Assembly: GCA_021731625.1 (NCBI GenBank)
Contig: JAKFXC010000007.1
Coordinates: forward strand, 1 to 41,689
Length of the DNA: 41,689 nt
Source of the DNA: Candidatus Omnitrophota bacterium
Lineage (GTDB): Bacteria > Omnitrophota > Gorgyraeia > Zapsychrales > Fredricksoniimonadaceae
Direction: 5' to 3'
Positions 8,371 through 16,736 of the stretch are shown here, piece by piece. The number at the start of each line of letters is the position of its first letter. The first letter of the stretch is position 1. The notes beneath the pieces were generated by a model. It saw nothing but the letters and a program-made list of their open reading frames with translations. It ran no database searches and was not told where the DNA came from. Position numbers and translations under genes: made by a program.

Positions 8371-10392
8371 ATGAGCGATTTTTTCTGGAGAAAACTCAAC
8401 CACATCGCCGGCTTCTTTGCGATTGGCGCCTTCTTTGCCCTGGCCGCCTTTATTTCCAATCTGGAGATCAAAGACCTCGACCTCTGGCTGCATCTGAAAA
8501 CGGGCAAGATCATTGTGGAAAGCGGAGCCGTGCCCAACCACGACGTGCTTTCCTCGACGATCGCCGGCAAATCCTGGCACAACCACGAATGGCTGTTCCA
8601 GGCGATTGTGTATCTGATCAAAAGCGCCTGGGGCTTTAACGCGCTGATCACCATGCAGTCGGTGGTGGTCTGCCTAACGTTTCTGGTGCTGCTCTACATC
8701 GGCTACCGCAGCGACCGTCAATGGCTCTCGGTGTTTGTCATGCTGCTTGTGCTCATGGTGTACCAGAGCCGTTTCACCATCCGCCCCGACATTTTCAGCC
8801 TGCTGTTTTTTGCCATCAACATGTATGTTCTGGCCATCCACCTGGACAAGCGCATCTCGATTTTGGTCCTCGCCCTGGTGCAGGTGTTGTGGGCCAACAT
8901 GCACGGGTTCTTTTTCTTTGGGCCTTTGCTCGTCCTCATTGCCATTGCCTCGGAGACCATCAAACGCAAAGTCCCGCTCCCGTACGAATGGAATAACATG
9001 GGCCGGTTGACCGACGAGGAATTTCGGCGCCTATGGATCATCCTCGGCGTCCTGCTGGGCATGTGCCTGCTTAACCCAGTGGGCCTGGAGGGGGCGCTGT
9101 ACCCGTTGAAAGTCTTGTTTCAGTCCGCCGGCGACAGCAAAATATTTTTCAAGCACATTTCCGAGCTGCAGCCGCCGTTTTCCTTCGGCCGCTTTGAGCA
9201 CATCCACTACAAGATCCTCATCCTCATTTCGTTTTTTTCATTTTTCTTTAACCGGCGCATGATCGACATCAGCGTGTTTTTGGTGTGGCTGGTGTTTTTG
9301 CTGTTTTCGCTGATAGCCATCCGCAACATGGTGTTCTTTGCCTGCGCCGCGTATCTGGTGATTTTGGTCAACAGCATGACCATCAACCTCGACGACATTG
9401 TGCCTTTTCGTTTTAGCAGCCCGAAATTTAAGGACATCACCGGGATCATGGCCAAAATTGCCCTGATCATCTGGATGGCCAGTTATGGGCAGGGCATGGC
9501 GGACAACGGCTATTTTGATTTCGACACGTTCGAGCGCAAGAGCGAATACGGGGGGGTGTCCAAGCGCAGCTTCCCCTACAAGGCGGTCGATTTCTTGAAT
9601 GCCAACAAGATCAAAGGCAATTTTTTTAATGATTTTAACAGCGGGGCTTATCTGGTGGGCCGCACCGTTCCCCGCATCAAAGTTTTTATCGACGGACGCA
9701 CCGAAGTGTACGGAGGGAAGTTCTTCGAGGACTACCTGGAAATCTGGTACAAGGGCAATAAAAAATCCTTCCAGGCCGCCGCAAAACGCTATTCCCTTAC
9801 GGGCGCGTTCTTAAACGGGGCCAACCAGCAGATCCCGCCCAAGGCGATACGGATGTTTAACGGGCTCAAGGATTGGAAGCTGGTGTATTTCGACGATGAC
9901 GCGATGATCTATTTAAAAAAATCGCCGCAGAACCAGCAACTCATCGACCGCTTTGCCATTGATTTGACAAAATGGAAAGCGCCGCGGTTTGATTTGCAAA
10001 AATTGGGCCCCAAGCGGGTCTCACCTTACCAATACATCCAGCGGGCCCGCTCGCTCATGGCCATCAAGCTCGACGGGCCGGCCCTGGAGGAACTCAAGAT
10101 CGCCCAAAGAATTGCCCCGGACACGGTGGAAATCTACCAGCTCATGGGCGACATCTACGGGCACCAGAAAAAATACCGCCTGGCCTTTGAGCATTTCCGC
10201 GTGGCCACCATGTATGCGCCCAACAAATACAACCGCAAAGGCCTGGCCTGGTCGTACCTGCAGCTTGGCAATTATGCCGCGGCCCTGGTGCAGTACGAAC
10301 GTTTGCTTGCTGAAAATCCCGGCGATGCTAAAATAGCGGAGCAAGTCAAAAAATTAAAGAAACGTCTGGGGCCTCCCGAAAAGAAGTCCTAG
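8371..10392 (+). CDS. Polytopic membrane protein with C-terminal TPR repeats (GT-C-like)
   Basis: The 673-residue product has about ten hydrophobic segments over residues 10-390, then a soluble region with tetratricopeptide repeats near residues 560-665 (for example DTVEIYQLMGDIYGHQKKYRLAFEHF). The first extracytoplasmic loop has DLDLWLHLKTGKII followed by PNHDVLSSTIAGKSWHNHEWL. That arrangement of an acidic pair and tryptophans resembles polyprenol-phosphate-dependent GT-C glycosyltransferases. A role in extracytoplasmic glycan transfer is therefore plausible but unproven. It starts two bases after the importer operon and ends 14 bases before glgC. The exact function is unknown. Confidence 0.8.
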   Translation: MSDFFWRKLNHIAGFFAIGAFFALAAFISNLEIKDLDLWLHLKTGKIIVESGAVPNHDVLSSTIAGKSWHNHEWLFQAIVYLIKSAWGFNALITMQSVVVCLTFLVLLYIGYRSDRQWLSVFVMLLVLMVYQSRFTIRPDIFSLLFFAINMYVLAIHLDKRISILVLALVQVLWANMHGFFFFGPLLVLIAIASETIKRKVPLPYEWNNMGRLTDEEFRRLWIILGVLLGMCLLNPVGLEGALYPLKVLFQSAGDSKIFFKHISELQPPFSFGRFEHIHYKILILISFFSFFFNRRMIDISVFLVWLVFLLFSLIAIRNMVFFACAAYLVILVNSMTINLDDIVPFRFSSPKFKDITGIMAKIALIIWMASYGQGMADNGYFDFDTFERKSEYGGVSKRSFPYKAVDFLNANKIKGNFFNDFNSGAYLVGRTVPRIKVFIDGRTEVYGGKFFEDYLEIWYKGNKKSFQAAAKRYSLTGAFLNGANQQIPPKAIRMFNGLKDWKLVYFDDDAMIYLKKSPQNQQLIDRFAIDLTKWKAPRFDLQKLGPKRVSPYQYIQRARSLMAIKLDGPALEELKIAQRIAPDTVEIYQLMGDIYGHQKKYRLAFEHFRVATMYAPNKYNRKGLAWSYLQLGNYAAALVQYERLLAENPGDAKIAEQVKKLKKRLGPPEKKS

Positions 10393-10406
10393 TCTTTAAA
10401 GAGCAT

Positions 10407-11612
10407 ATGCGTGAGATATTGACATTCATTCTGGCCGGCGGCAAAGGCGAGCGCCTGGACCCGCTGACCCGTGACCGGGCCAAACCGGCCGTGCCTTTCG
10501 GCGGCATTTACCGCATCGTGGATTTCCCGTTGTCGAATTGCGTCAACTCCGGGCTCCGCCGGATCTTTCTGCTCACTCAGTACAAGTCCTTTTCCCTGCA
10601 GCGGCACATTCTGGAGGGCTGGAACATTTATTCCAACCAGCTGGGTGAGTTTATCGACGTGGTGCCGGCCCAACAGCGCATTTCCAGCGACTGGTATTTG
10701 GGCACCGCCGACGCCATTTATCAAAACCTTAACATGATCAATGACTATGACCCGCGCCTGGTGCTGATCTTAGCCGGCGACCATGTCTATAAAATGGACT
10801 ATCGCCGCTTGATCGACCATCACCTCGAGAAGGGCGTGGACATGACCGTCGTGTGCATGGCCATGCCCAAGGAAGATTCGCTGCAATTCGGGGTGGTGGA
10901 GGTCAATGAGAAAAATCTGGTGGTCGGTTTTCAGGAGAAGCCGGCGCACCCGAAAGTCATCCCAACTGACCCCGGCGCCATTTTCGGCTCCATGGGGATT
11001 TATTTGTTCGATGCGGACGTGCTGCGCAAGGAACTGAAAATCGACGCCGACAAAAAAGATTCCGGCCACGATTTCGGAAAAAATATCATCCCGCAGATGG
11101 TGGCCAAAAAGTTAAAAGTGGGCGCCTACGATTTCGCCAAGGAAAACCCCGTCGGAAATTACTGGCGCGACATTGGGACCCGGGACTCGTATTACCAGGC
11201 CAACATGGACCTGCTCGGCCGCAGCCCCAAATTTAATATTTACGACAAGGGCTGGCCTCTGCGCACACACCACCACCATTACCCGCCCCTGCGGGCCTAC
11301 ACCACCGGCAAGGAGCCCGGCCGCATCGTGGATTCTTTGGTCGCCGGAGGCTGTGTTTTGGAAAGTGCCGAAATCGAGCATTCGGTGGTGTCGCAAAATG
11401 TGTGCATCGGCGACAGCGCCTCCATCAATCATTCCGTCATCATGGACGGGGTCAACATCGGCAAAGGCGCCAAAATCCGGAATGCCATCATCGACAAAGA
11501 CGTGGACATCCCCGCCAATGCCAAAATCGGTTTCGATGCCGAGAAGGACCGCAGCCGTTTTGTGCTGACCACATCCGGCATTGTTATTGTTGCTAAGAAA
11601 ACGCCTTTATGA
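10407..11612 (+). CDS. glgC: Glucose-1-phosphate adenylyltransferase
   Basis: Makes ADP-glucose from glucose-1-phosphate and ATP, the committed step of bacterial glycogen synthesis. The 401 residues include the nucleotide-binding FILAGGKGERLDPLT with the conserved RDRAKPAVPFGG stretch, the catalytic-region AGDHVYKMDY, GFQEKP, GSMGIYLF, and NYWRDIGT. A C-terminal left-handed beta-helix follows (hexapeptide-like repeats from SVVSQNVCIG to NAIIDKDVDIP). The length is slightly below that of the E. coli enzyme (431). No other glycogen gene lies in the window, and the next gene, fabV, starts 13 bases after the stop. Confidence 0.95.
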   Translation: MREILTFILAGGKGERLDPLTRDRAKPAVPFGGIYRIVDFPLSNCVNSGLRRIFLLTQYKSFSLQRHILEGWNIYSNQLGEFIDVVPAQQRISSDWYLGTADAIYQNLNMINDYDPRLVLILAGDHVYKMDYRRLIDHHLEKGVDMTVVCMAMPKEDSLQFGVVEVNEKNLVVGFQEKPAHPKVIPTDPGAIFGSMGIYLFDADVLRKELKIDADKKDSGHDFGKNIIPQMVAKKLKVGAYDFAKENPVGNYWRDIGTRDSYYQANMDLLGRSPKFNIYDKGWPLRTHHHHYPPLRAYTTGKEPGRIVDSLVAGGCVLESAEIEHSVVSQNVCIGDSASINHSVIMDGVNIGKGAKIRNAIIDKDVDIPANAKIGFDAEKDRSRFVLTTSGIVIVAKKTPL

Positions 11613-11625
11613 TAGTTTGGTGCCC

Positions 11626-12822
11626 ATGATTGTCCGTCCTAAAATCCGCGGTTTCATCTGCACGACCGCGCATCCCGTCGGCTGCGCCCAAAACGTGCAG
11701 GAGCAGATCGATTTCGTCAAATCCAAAGGCCCCATCACCGGCGGCCCCAAGAAGTGTCTGGTGCTCGGCTCCTCCAACGGGTATGGTTTGGCCTCCCGCA
11801 TCACCGCGGCCTTTGGCTGCGGCGCAGCGACGATGGGGGTCTTTTTTGAGCGGGAGTCCGACGGCAAGCGCACGGCCACGGCCGGCTGGTACAACTCCGT
11901 CGGCTTTGATGCCGCGGCCCGCCAGGCTGGCTTATACGCCAAGAGCATCAACGGCGATGCCTTTTCCGACGAGGTCCGCCAAGAAGTCGGCGCCCTGATC
12001 AAAAGAGATTTGCGGCAGGTCGATTGCGTGATTTATTCCCTGGCTGCGCCCCGACGGCTGGAGCCTAAGACCGGCACCCTCTTTAAGTCGGTCCTTAAAC
12101 CTAAAGGCAAGCCCTATACCAATAAGACCATTGAATTTGAACACAACGCCGTTACCAACCTCACCCTGGAGGCCGCCACCGACGAAGAAGTGGCCCACAC
12201 GGTCAAGGTCATGGGCGGGGAGGACTGGGAGCTGTGGATCAATGCGCTGCAGAAAGAAAATTTGCTGGCTCCCCAGGCCGTCACGGTGGCGTACACCTAC
12301 ATCGGCCCTGAAATCACCACCGCTGTCTACCGCAACGGCACCATAGGCGCCGCCAAAGACCATTTGGAATTGACCGGCCGGCAGATGGATGAGCGTCTCA
12401 AGAAAATCGGCGGCCGGGCCCTGGTGTCCGCCAATAAGGCCTTGGTCACCCAGTCGAGCTCCGCCATTCCGTTTATTCCCCTATATTTTACCTTGCTGAT
12501 GAAGGTGATGAAACACAAAGGGGTGCATGAAAATTGCATCGAGCAAATGCACCGCCTGTTCCGGGAACGGCTGTTCAATAATCGCCCGCTGCAGCAAATC
12601 CCGGTCGACAGCCAGGGCCGGGTGCGCATCGACGATCTGGAAATGCGCCCAGATGTGCAGGCCGAGGTCAATAAACTGTGGGCGATCGTCAGCAGCGACA
12701 ATGTCCGGCAGATCGCCGATGTGGATGGCTACAACGACGATTTTTTGCGTTTGTTCGGGTTTAACCTCAAGGGCGTCGACTATGACGCCGATGTCCAGAT
12801 CGAGATCCCGCTGCTTGCCTAA
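11626..12822 (+). CDS. fabV: Trans-2-enoyl-CoA / enoyl-ACP reductase FabV
   Basis: Reduces trans-2-enoyl thioesters with NAD(P)H, the last step of the fatty-acid elongation cycle. The ORF track begins upstream at a TTG inside glgC, but the ATG at 11626 gives MIVRPKIRGFICTTAHPVGC, the usual FabV start, and a 398-residue protein of normal length. The dinucleotide-binding region reads GSSNGYGLASRI near residue 49. The signature Tyr-x8-Lys catalytic pair is visible in YRNGTIGAAK, at Tyr235 and Lys244, matching known FabV numbering. FabV enzymes elsewhere are known to be insensitive to triclosan. Confidence 0.96.
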   Translation: MIVRPKIRGFICTTAHPVGCAQNVQEQIDFVKSKGPITGGPKKCLVLGSSNGYGLASRITAAFGCGAATMGVFFERESDGKRTATAGWYNSVGFDAAARQAGLYAKSINGDAFSDEVRQEVGALIKRDLRQVDCVIYSLAAPRRLEPKTGTLFKSVLKPKGKPYTNKTIEFEHNAVTNLTLEAATDEEVAHTVKVMGGEDWELWINALQKENLLAPQAVTVAYTYIGPEITTAVYRNGTIGAAKDHLELTGRQMDERLKKIGGRALVSANKALVTQSSSAIPFIPLYFTLLMKVMKHKGVHENCIEQMHRLFRERLFNNRPLQQIPVDSQGRVRIDDLEMRPDVQAEVNKLWAIVSSDNVRQIADVDGYNDDFLRLFGFNLKGVDYDADVQIEIPLLA

Positions 12823-12866
12823 AAAGAGAGGCAAGAGATGGCATCATAAAACAACAAGGAGACAAG

Positions 12867-13025
12867 ATGGCTTATCAAGACGGTTATGACAGAGGTCCAA
12901 GAGAGATGCACAAAGCAGTGTGTTCAGAATGCAAAAAAGAGTGCGAGGTCCCTTTCAAACCAAGGGGCGACCGTCCAATCTATTGCAAAGAGTGCTATTC
13001 CAAACGGAAAGATAGCGGTCGTTAA
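12867..13025 (+). CDS. CxxC-x17-CxxC zinc-ribbon small protein (missed by the ORF track)
   Basis: A 52-residue open reading frame beginning MAYQDGYDRGPREMHK. It has AAGGAG eight bases before its ATG, one of the best ribosome binding sites here. The core is CSEC, then 17 residues including VPFKPRGDRPIYC, then CKEC, exactly the spacing of the CxxC-x17-CxxC small zinc-ribbon family known from Omnitrophota, Patescibacteria and others. Four cysteines are positioned to hold one zinc ion. The function of the family is unknown; nucleic-acid binding is a guess from the basic tail SKRKDSGR. The gene is too short for the ORF track, and its 3' two thirds overlaps the next ORF in another frame. Confidence 0.88.
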   Translation: MAYQDGYDRGPREMHKAVCSECKKECEVPFKPRGDRPIYCKECYSKRKDSGR

Positions 13026-14004
13026 AAGCAGCGCTGCAGATTTAACCCTCCAGCTGAAACGCGCCTTCGATCATCGCAGGACCTTGAAACTGGACAGCAA
13101 CGCCGTGCGGTTAGTCAACAGCCGCGGGGACGGTCTTGAAGGGTTGATTATTGACCGTTTCTATCGGCATGTCGCCGTTTACATTCTCAATGCCCGCTGG
13201 CAGTCGCAACAGAAGACCATCAGCGAGGCGTTGCGCGAAAATTTTGACGTGGATTATCTCGTTTTCAAGGATCGCACCGGCTGTAGCACCGGCTCCGGAT
13301 CGGCAAGCGCGCCTCCAAAAGCCGTAGAGCCCATCGGCCAGGGAAAGTCCCAGACCATCATCGAGGAACATGGCCTGCGTTTTCAGGTGGACCTAAACGA
13401 CCATCTGAACGCCGGTTTGTTTCTGGATATGCGCAAAAACCGCAAGCTGGTGGCTTTTTACGCCAAGGGCCGGAGGGTGCTTAACTGTTTCGCGTACACG
13501 TGTTCATTCGGGGTGTATTGCCGGAAATTCGGCGCCTCTCGGGTGAGTAACGTCGACATCAGTGCCAAATTTTTGCAAAAAGGCAAGGACAACTACCGCC
13601 TCAACAATTTGCCTGAGGGACCCGGCGAGTTTGTCCGCGATCACGCGGTCCTTTACCTGGAGCGGGCCGCCAAACGCAAAGACGTCTTCGATATCATTAT
13701 CCTGGACCCTCCTTCATTCGCGCGGTATGAGGGAACGGTCTTTAGTGTTAAGAAAGACATGCCGCTGCTTATCGACAAGGCACTGCGGGCCCTGACCCCG
13801 GAGGGCATGCTGTTTATTTCTACCAACTTAAGTACGATTCCCCGCGCCAAGCTGGAAGAGTGGGCCCACATCGCGGCCAAGAAGATGGGACGTAAAATCG
13901 TTGAGGTCAACCGCCTGGGCCAGGACCTGGATTTCCGGGAGAGCGGGGCCATGAAGGAAAGCTTCCTGTCCGCCATCCTGGTTAAAACTACCATGAAATT
14001 TTAA
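12886..14004 (+). CDS. Class I SAM-dependent methyltransferase, RlmI-like; start uncertain
   Basis: Predicted rRNA cytosine methyltransferase of the RlmI/RlmK type. Conserved pieces are RLVNSRGDGLEGLIIDRF, then NAGLFLDMRKNRKLV, the SAM-binding VLNCFAYTCSFGVY, VDISAKFLQKGKDNY, and the catalytic DIIILDPPSF. The N-terminal PUA domain of RlmI is absent. A low-complexity serine/glycine/proline insertion (CSTGSGSASAPPK) lies near residue 132. The ATG at 12886 is inside the zinc-ribbon gene, has no ribosome binding site, and makes the first 45 or so residues unconserved out-of-frame translation. Yet no ATG, GTG or TTG occurs in frame between it and TTG 13084, which is already within the conserved part. 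The family call is good; the start is unresolved. Confidence 0.8.
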   Translation: MTEVQERCTKQCVQNAKKSARSLSNQGATVQSIAKSAIPNGKIAVVKSSAADLTLQLKRAFDHRRTLKLDSNAVRLVNSRGDGLEGLIIDRFYRHVAVYILNARWQSQQKTISEALRENFDVDYLVFKDRTGCSTGSGSASAPPKAVEPIGQGKSQTIIEEHGLRFQVDLNDHLNAGLFLDMRKNRKLVAFYAKGRRVLNCFAYTCSFGVYCRKFGASRVSNVDISAKFLQKGKDNYRLNNLPEGPGEFVRDHAVLYLERAAKRKDVFDIIILDPPSFARYEGTVFSVKKDMPLLIDKALRALTPEGMLFISTNLSTIPRAKLEEWAHIAAKKMGRKIVEVNRLGQDLDFRESGAMKESFLSAILVKTTMKF

Positions 14005-14194
14005 CTCGACCCCCCGCATTTCATTCCTTCCTTTTTTAAGCCATTTGTGATATATTGTTTTTTTTCTAACCCCCTCTCGCCTCTATGGTTAATGCGTTTA
14101 GCGGTAATTTTTTTGATATTAAAAGATTTTAATGGGCTTTTCATCATGGCTTAATCGCTTTTTTGATATTTTGTCCGCGCCTAACTACGTATAT
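14005..14194 (+). promoter_or_regulatory. Gene-free AT-rich leader before the polysaccharide locus; candidate promoter
   Basis: This is a 190-base stretch with no gene, and the only clear break between the housekeeping block and the polysaccharide block. An extended -10 candidate, TG-A-TATATT, lies at 14048-14056, with only a weak -35 partner. The motif TTTTTTGATATT occurs twice (14109-14120 and 14159-14170), 50 bases apart, and could be a repeated regulator site. The ORF-track start at 14132 falls here but is rejected in favour of ATG 14195. Confidence 0.35.
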
Positions 14195-15310
14195 ATGAAA
14201 ATTTTATATTTAATTATTATATGTGCGGTGCTTTTGACCAGCTTTCCTACGCAATCCTCCGCGGACGTGCACTGGCTGCTGGGGGGGGAAATTCGGGAAA
14301 CGTATACTGACAATGTGACGTACACCAAAAATGATCCTATCCGCGATGCCGTCACGGGGATTTCCCTCCTAGGCGGGGCTAAATATGAGGGCAAAAACAC
14401 CTATCTGGATGTTAAGGGCCGGGTGACCCAAAATATTTACGCCAGCCATTCCGAATTCAACAATATTTCCGAAGATATATACGTGTCCTGGCACCACGAT
14501 TTAACTCCCTACGATGGCTTCACGGTCCGCGACACCTTCCAGCACGGGGAGGACCCTTTTAATTTTGAATCGGCATTCGGGCGCACCAGCGGAAGATACT
14601 CCTTTTCCCACAATTATTTAGACATGTCCTACGCGCGGATCCTGTCCAAACAGTGGACGGCAAAGCTAAACTACCGGCAATTCAACGATAACTATTCCCG
14701 CAGCGACATCAGCGACTCGGTGCAATACAGCCCCGGCGTGGAAACTATTTATGAATTTGATTCCGCCCATCAGGCCTTACTCAGTTATGATTTCGATCAC
14801 CGGACTTTTGACCCCGGCGAATCCGCGTCAACCCACACGGTTTCCACCGGATACCGCCATTATTTGACCAATCAATGGGTGGTGGAATTAAAACCGGGGG
14901 TGAGTTTGATAGACTCGTATTCGGGACGGCATTACACCAAACCCCGGTACGAGGCTTCTTTGACCGAGATTGTCGATAAGAACACCACATTCAAAGTCAA
15001 ATATGTCCAGTCCTATGCTCCCACGTCTTATAATCAAGACATTTTCAACAGCTGGCGCTGGGTGGGAGAGGCCACTAAGCAATTGAGCGATCTCTTAATC
15101 GGCCGTGTGTCGGCCTTTTTCGGCAAAGGGGAGTATGTGGCCTCGGAAATCCGGGACAAACTCATCGGCGCCAACGTCAACATCGAGTATGCGTTGACCA
15201 AACATTCGGACCTCTTTTTGAGTTACTCGCTCGAGCGCACCGATTCTAACACCGACACCCGGGACTACACGCGCAACATGGTCACGGCAGGGATAAAATT
15301 TTCTTTTTAA
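14195..15310 (+). CDS. Outer-membrane beta-barrel protein of the polysaccharide locus
   Basis: The ATG at 14195 is chosen over the ORF-track start because it puts a textbook signal peptide (MKILYLIIICAVLLTSF, cleavage after QSSA) at the N-terminus. The 371-residue precursor is rich in alternating aromatic/polar strands such as LLGGEIRETYTDNVTY, TYLDVKGRVTQNIY and LFLSYSLERT. It ends in phenylalanine (KFSF), as expected of BamA-inserted barrels. Similar barrels occur beside Wza/Wzc genes in EpsL-type exopolysaccharide and exosortase loci, so a role in exporting or anchoring the polymer is likely. The next gene begins one base after its stop. Confidence 0.8.
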   Translation: MKILYLIIICAVLLTSFPTQSSADVHWLLGGEIRETYTDNVTYTKNDPIRDAVTGISLLGGAKYEGKNTYLDVKGRVTQNIYASHSEFNNISEDIYVSWHHDLTPYDGFTVRDTFQHGEDPFNFESAFGRTSGRYSFSHNYLDMSYARILSKQWTAKLNYRQFNDNYSRSDISDSVQYSPGVETIYEFDSAHQALLSYDFDHRTFDPGESASTHTVSTGYRHYLTNQWVVELKPGVSLIDSYSGRHYTKPRYEASLTEIVDKNTTFKVKYVQSYAPTSYNQDIFNSWRWVGEATKQLSDLLIGRVSAFFGKGEYVASEIRDKLIGANVNIEYALTKHSDLFLSYSLERTDSNTDTRDYTRNMVTAGIKFSF

Positions 15311-15311
15311 T

Positions 15312-16736
15312 ATGCTGAAACAATACGCCCAAATCTTGCGCTGGCTCATAATCCTGACCGATTGTTTTCTGATGGGAGTGGCTTTCTTCTTGGCGTATCA
15401 CGCCCGCCGGCATTGGTTTCTTGATTTCTTCCCCTATAACCTGTACTTCTTAAAAGTCTATTTATGGATTTTGCCGACGGTGATCATCCTGTGGGCCTTC
15501 TTTCTGTATTCTTTCGGGATGTACCAATCCTTCCGGTTAAAGAAGCTGCGCTCTATGATCTGGTTGATCATTAAGAGCGGGATCATGACATTTGTGATTT
15601 TTTCCGCCGCGGCCTACATCTTTAAAATCGAAAATATCAGCCGTTCGTTCGTGTGTTTGTTTTTTGCCACCACCACGCTCATCTTGATCGTAGAGAAAAT
15701 AGTCCTCATCGCCTTTTTCCGTTTCCTTCGCACCAAAGGGTTTAATTTCCGCAACATTTTGGTCGTCGGCACCGGCCGTCGGGCCCAGCGTTTTATCAAA
15801 TATTTGCACCAGCACCGCGAACTGGGTCTTAAGGTCATGGGTTTGGTGGATGAAGACGTCCAGCGGCAGGGGGCCATGGTGCAGGACCTTGTGGTGTTAG
15901 GGGGCCTTAGCGATGTCCCGCGCATTTTACGGGATCATGTGGTCGATTACGTGGTTTTTATTGTGCCTCGGGCCTCCCTCAATAAAATCGAGCCGGCCCT
16001 CAAGTATTGCGAGCTGGTCGGGGTTTCAGCCAGCGTGGCCATGGATTTTTTCAATTTGAAGTTCACCAGCGGCAAAGACACCAACATTTTAGGCATCCCC
16101 ATGGTGACGTTTGAACCCACCCCCCACAGCGTGTCGGCGTTGCTGCTTAAACGCTTGTTGGACGTGGCGATCTCCCTGACCGCGCTGGTAGTCATTATGC
16201 CGGTCTACTTTTTGGTGGCCCTGCTCATTAAATGCACCTCGCCCGGGCCGGTGTATTTTTGCCAGGAACGCATCGGTTTAAACGGTCGCAAATTCAAACT
16301 CTACAAGTTCCGCACCATGGACATCCACGCTGAAAAGCAATTAAAAAATCTCATGGCCTTCAATGAAATGTCTGGCCCGGCCTTTAAAATGGACAAAGAC
16401 CCACGGGTCACCTCCGTCGGCCGTCTGCTGCGCAAGTACAGTCTGGACGAGTTGCCGCAGTTATGGAATGTGTTTCACGGGGACATGAGTTTGGTCGGTC
16501 CCCGGCCGCCGCTGGAGCGGGAAGTCAAGCAGTACGACCCCTGGCACACCCGCCGGCTCAGCATGCGCCCCGGCATCACCTGCTATTGGCAGATCAAGGG
16601 CCGCAACCGCATCAGCGATTTTGACCAATGGGTGAAGATGGATTTGGAATACATCGACAATTGGTCCTTGATGCTCGACGTGAAAATCCTCTTAAAAACT
16701 ATCCCAGCCGTGTTATCAACCTCCGGAGCCAAATGA
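15312..16736 (+). CDS. Polyprenyl glycosylphosphotransferase (initiating sugar-phosphate transferase, WcaJ/WbaP type)
   Basis: Starts repeat-unit synthesis by moving a sugar-1-phosphate onto undecaprenyl phosphate. The 474 residues have four or five N-terminal membrane helices, a nucleotide-binding-like middle domain (NILVVGTGRRAQRF), another helix near residue 285, and the C-terminal catalytic domain. That domain carries SPGPVYFCQERIG, KLYKFRTM, RKYSLDELPQLWNV, SLVGPRPP, RPGITCYWQI and DLEYIDNWSL. All key motifs of the family are intact. The stop overlaps the next start (ATGA). The exact donor sugar cannot be read from sequence. Confidence 0.96.
   Translation: MLKQYAQILRWLIILTDCFLMGVAFFLAYHARRHWFLDFFPYNLYFLKVYLWILPTVIILWAFFLYSFGMYQSFRLKKLRSMIWLIIKSGIMTFVIFSAAAYIFKIENISRSFVCLFFATTTLILIVEKIVLIAFFRFLRTKGFNFRNILVVGTGRRAQRFIKYLHQHRELGLKVMGLVDEDVQRQGAMVQDLVVLGGLSDVPRILRDHVVDYVVFIVPRASLNKIEPALKYCELVGVSASVAMDFFNLKFTSGKDTNILGIPMVTFEPTPHSVSALLLKRLLDVAISLTALVVIMPVYFLVALLIKCTSPGPVYFCQERIGLNGRKFKLYKFRTMDIHAEKQLKNLMAFNEMSGPAFKMDKDPRVTSVGRLLRKYSLDELPQLWNVFHGDMSLVGPRPPLEREVKQYDPWHTRRLSMRPGITCYWQIKGRNRISDFDQWVKMDLEYIDNWSLMLDVKILLKTIPAVLSTSGAK

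Noticed and set aside
12814-12835. Terminator after fabV (CTTGCCT...AGGCAAG)
   Set aside because: Seven-base arms with an A-rich loop and no following T-run; the next gene has its own strong ribosome binding site within 35 bases.
14163-14191. Promoter TTGATA / TACGTA directly before the beta-barrel gene
   Set aside because: The -10 match is poor and the transcript would begin at the start codon; the upstream extended -10 is the better candidate, though still weak.
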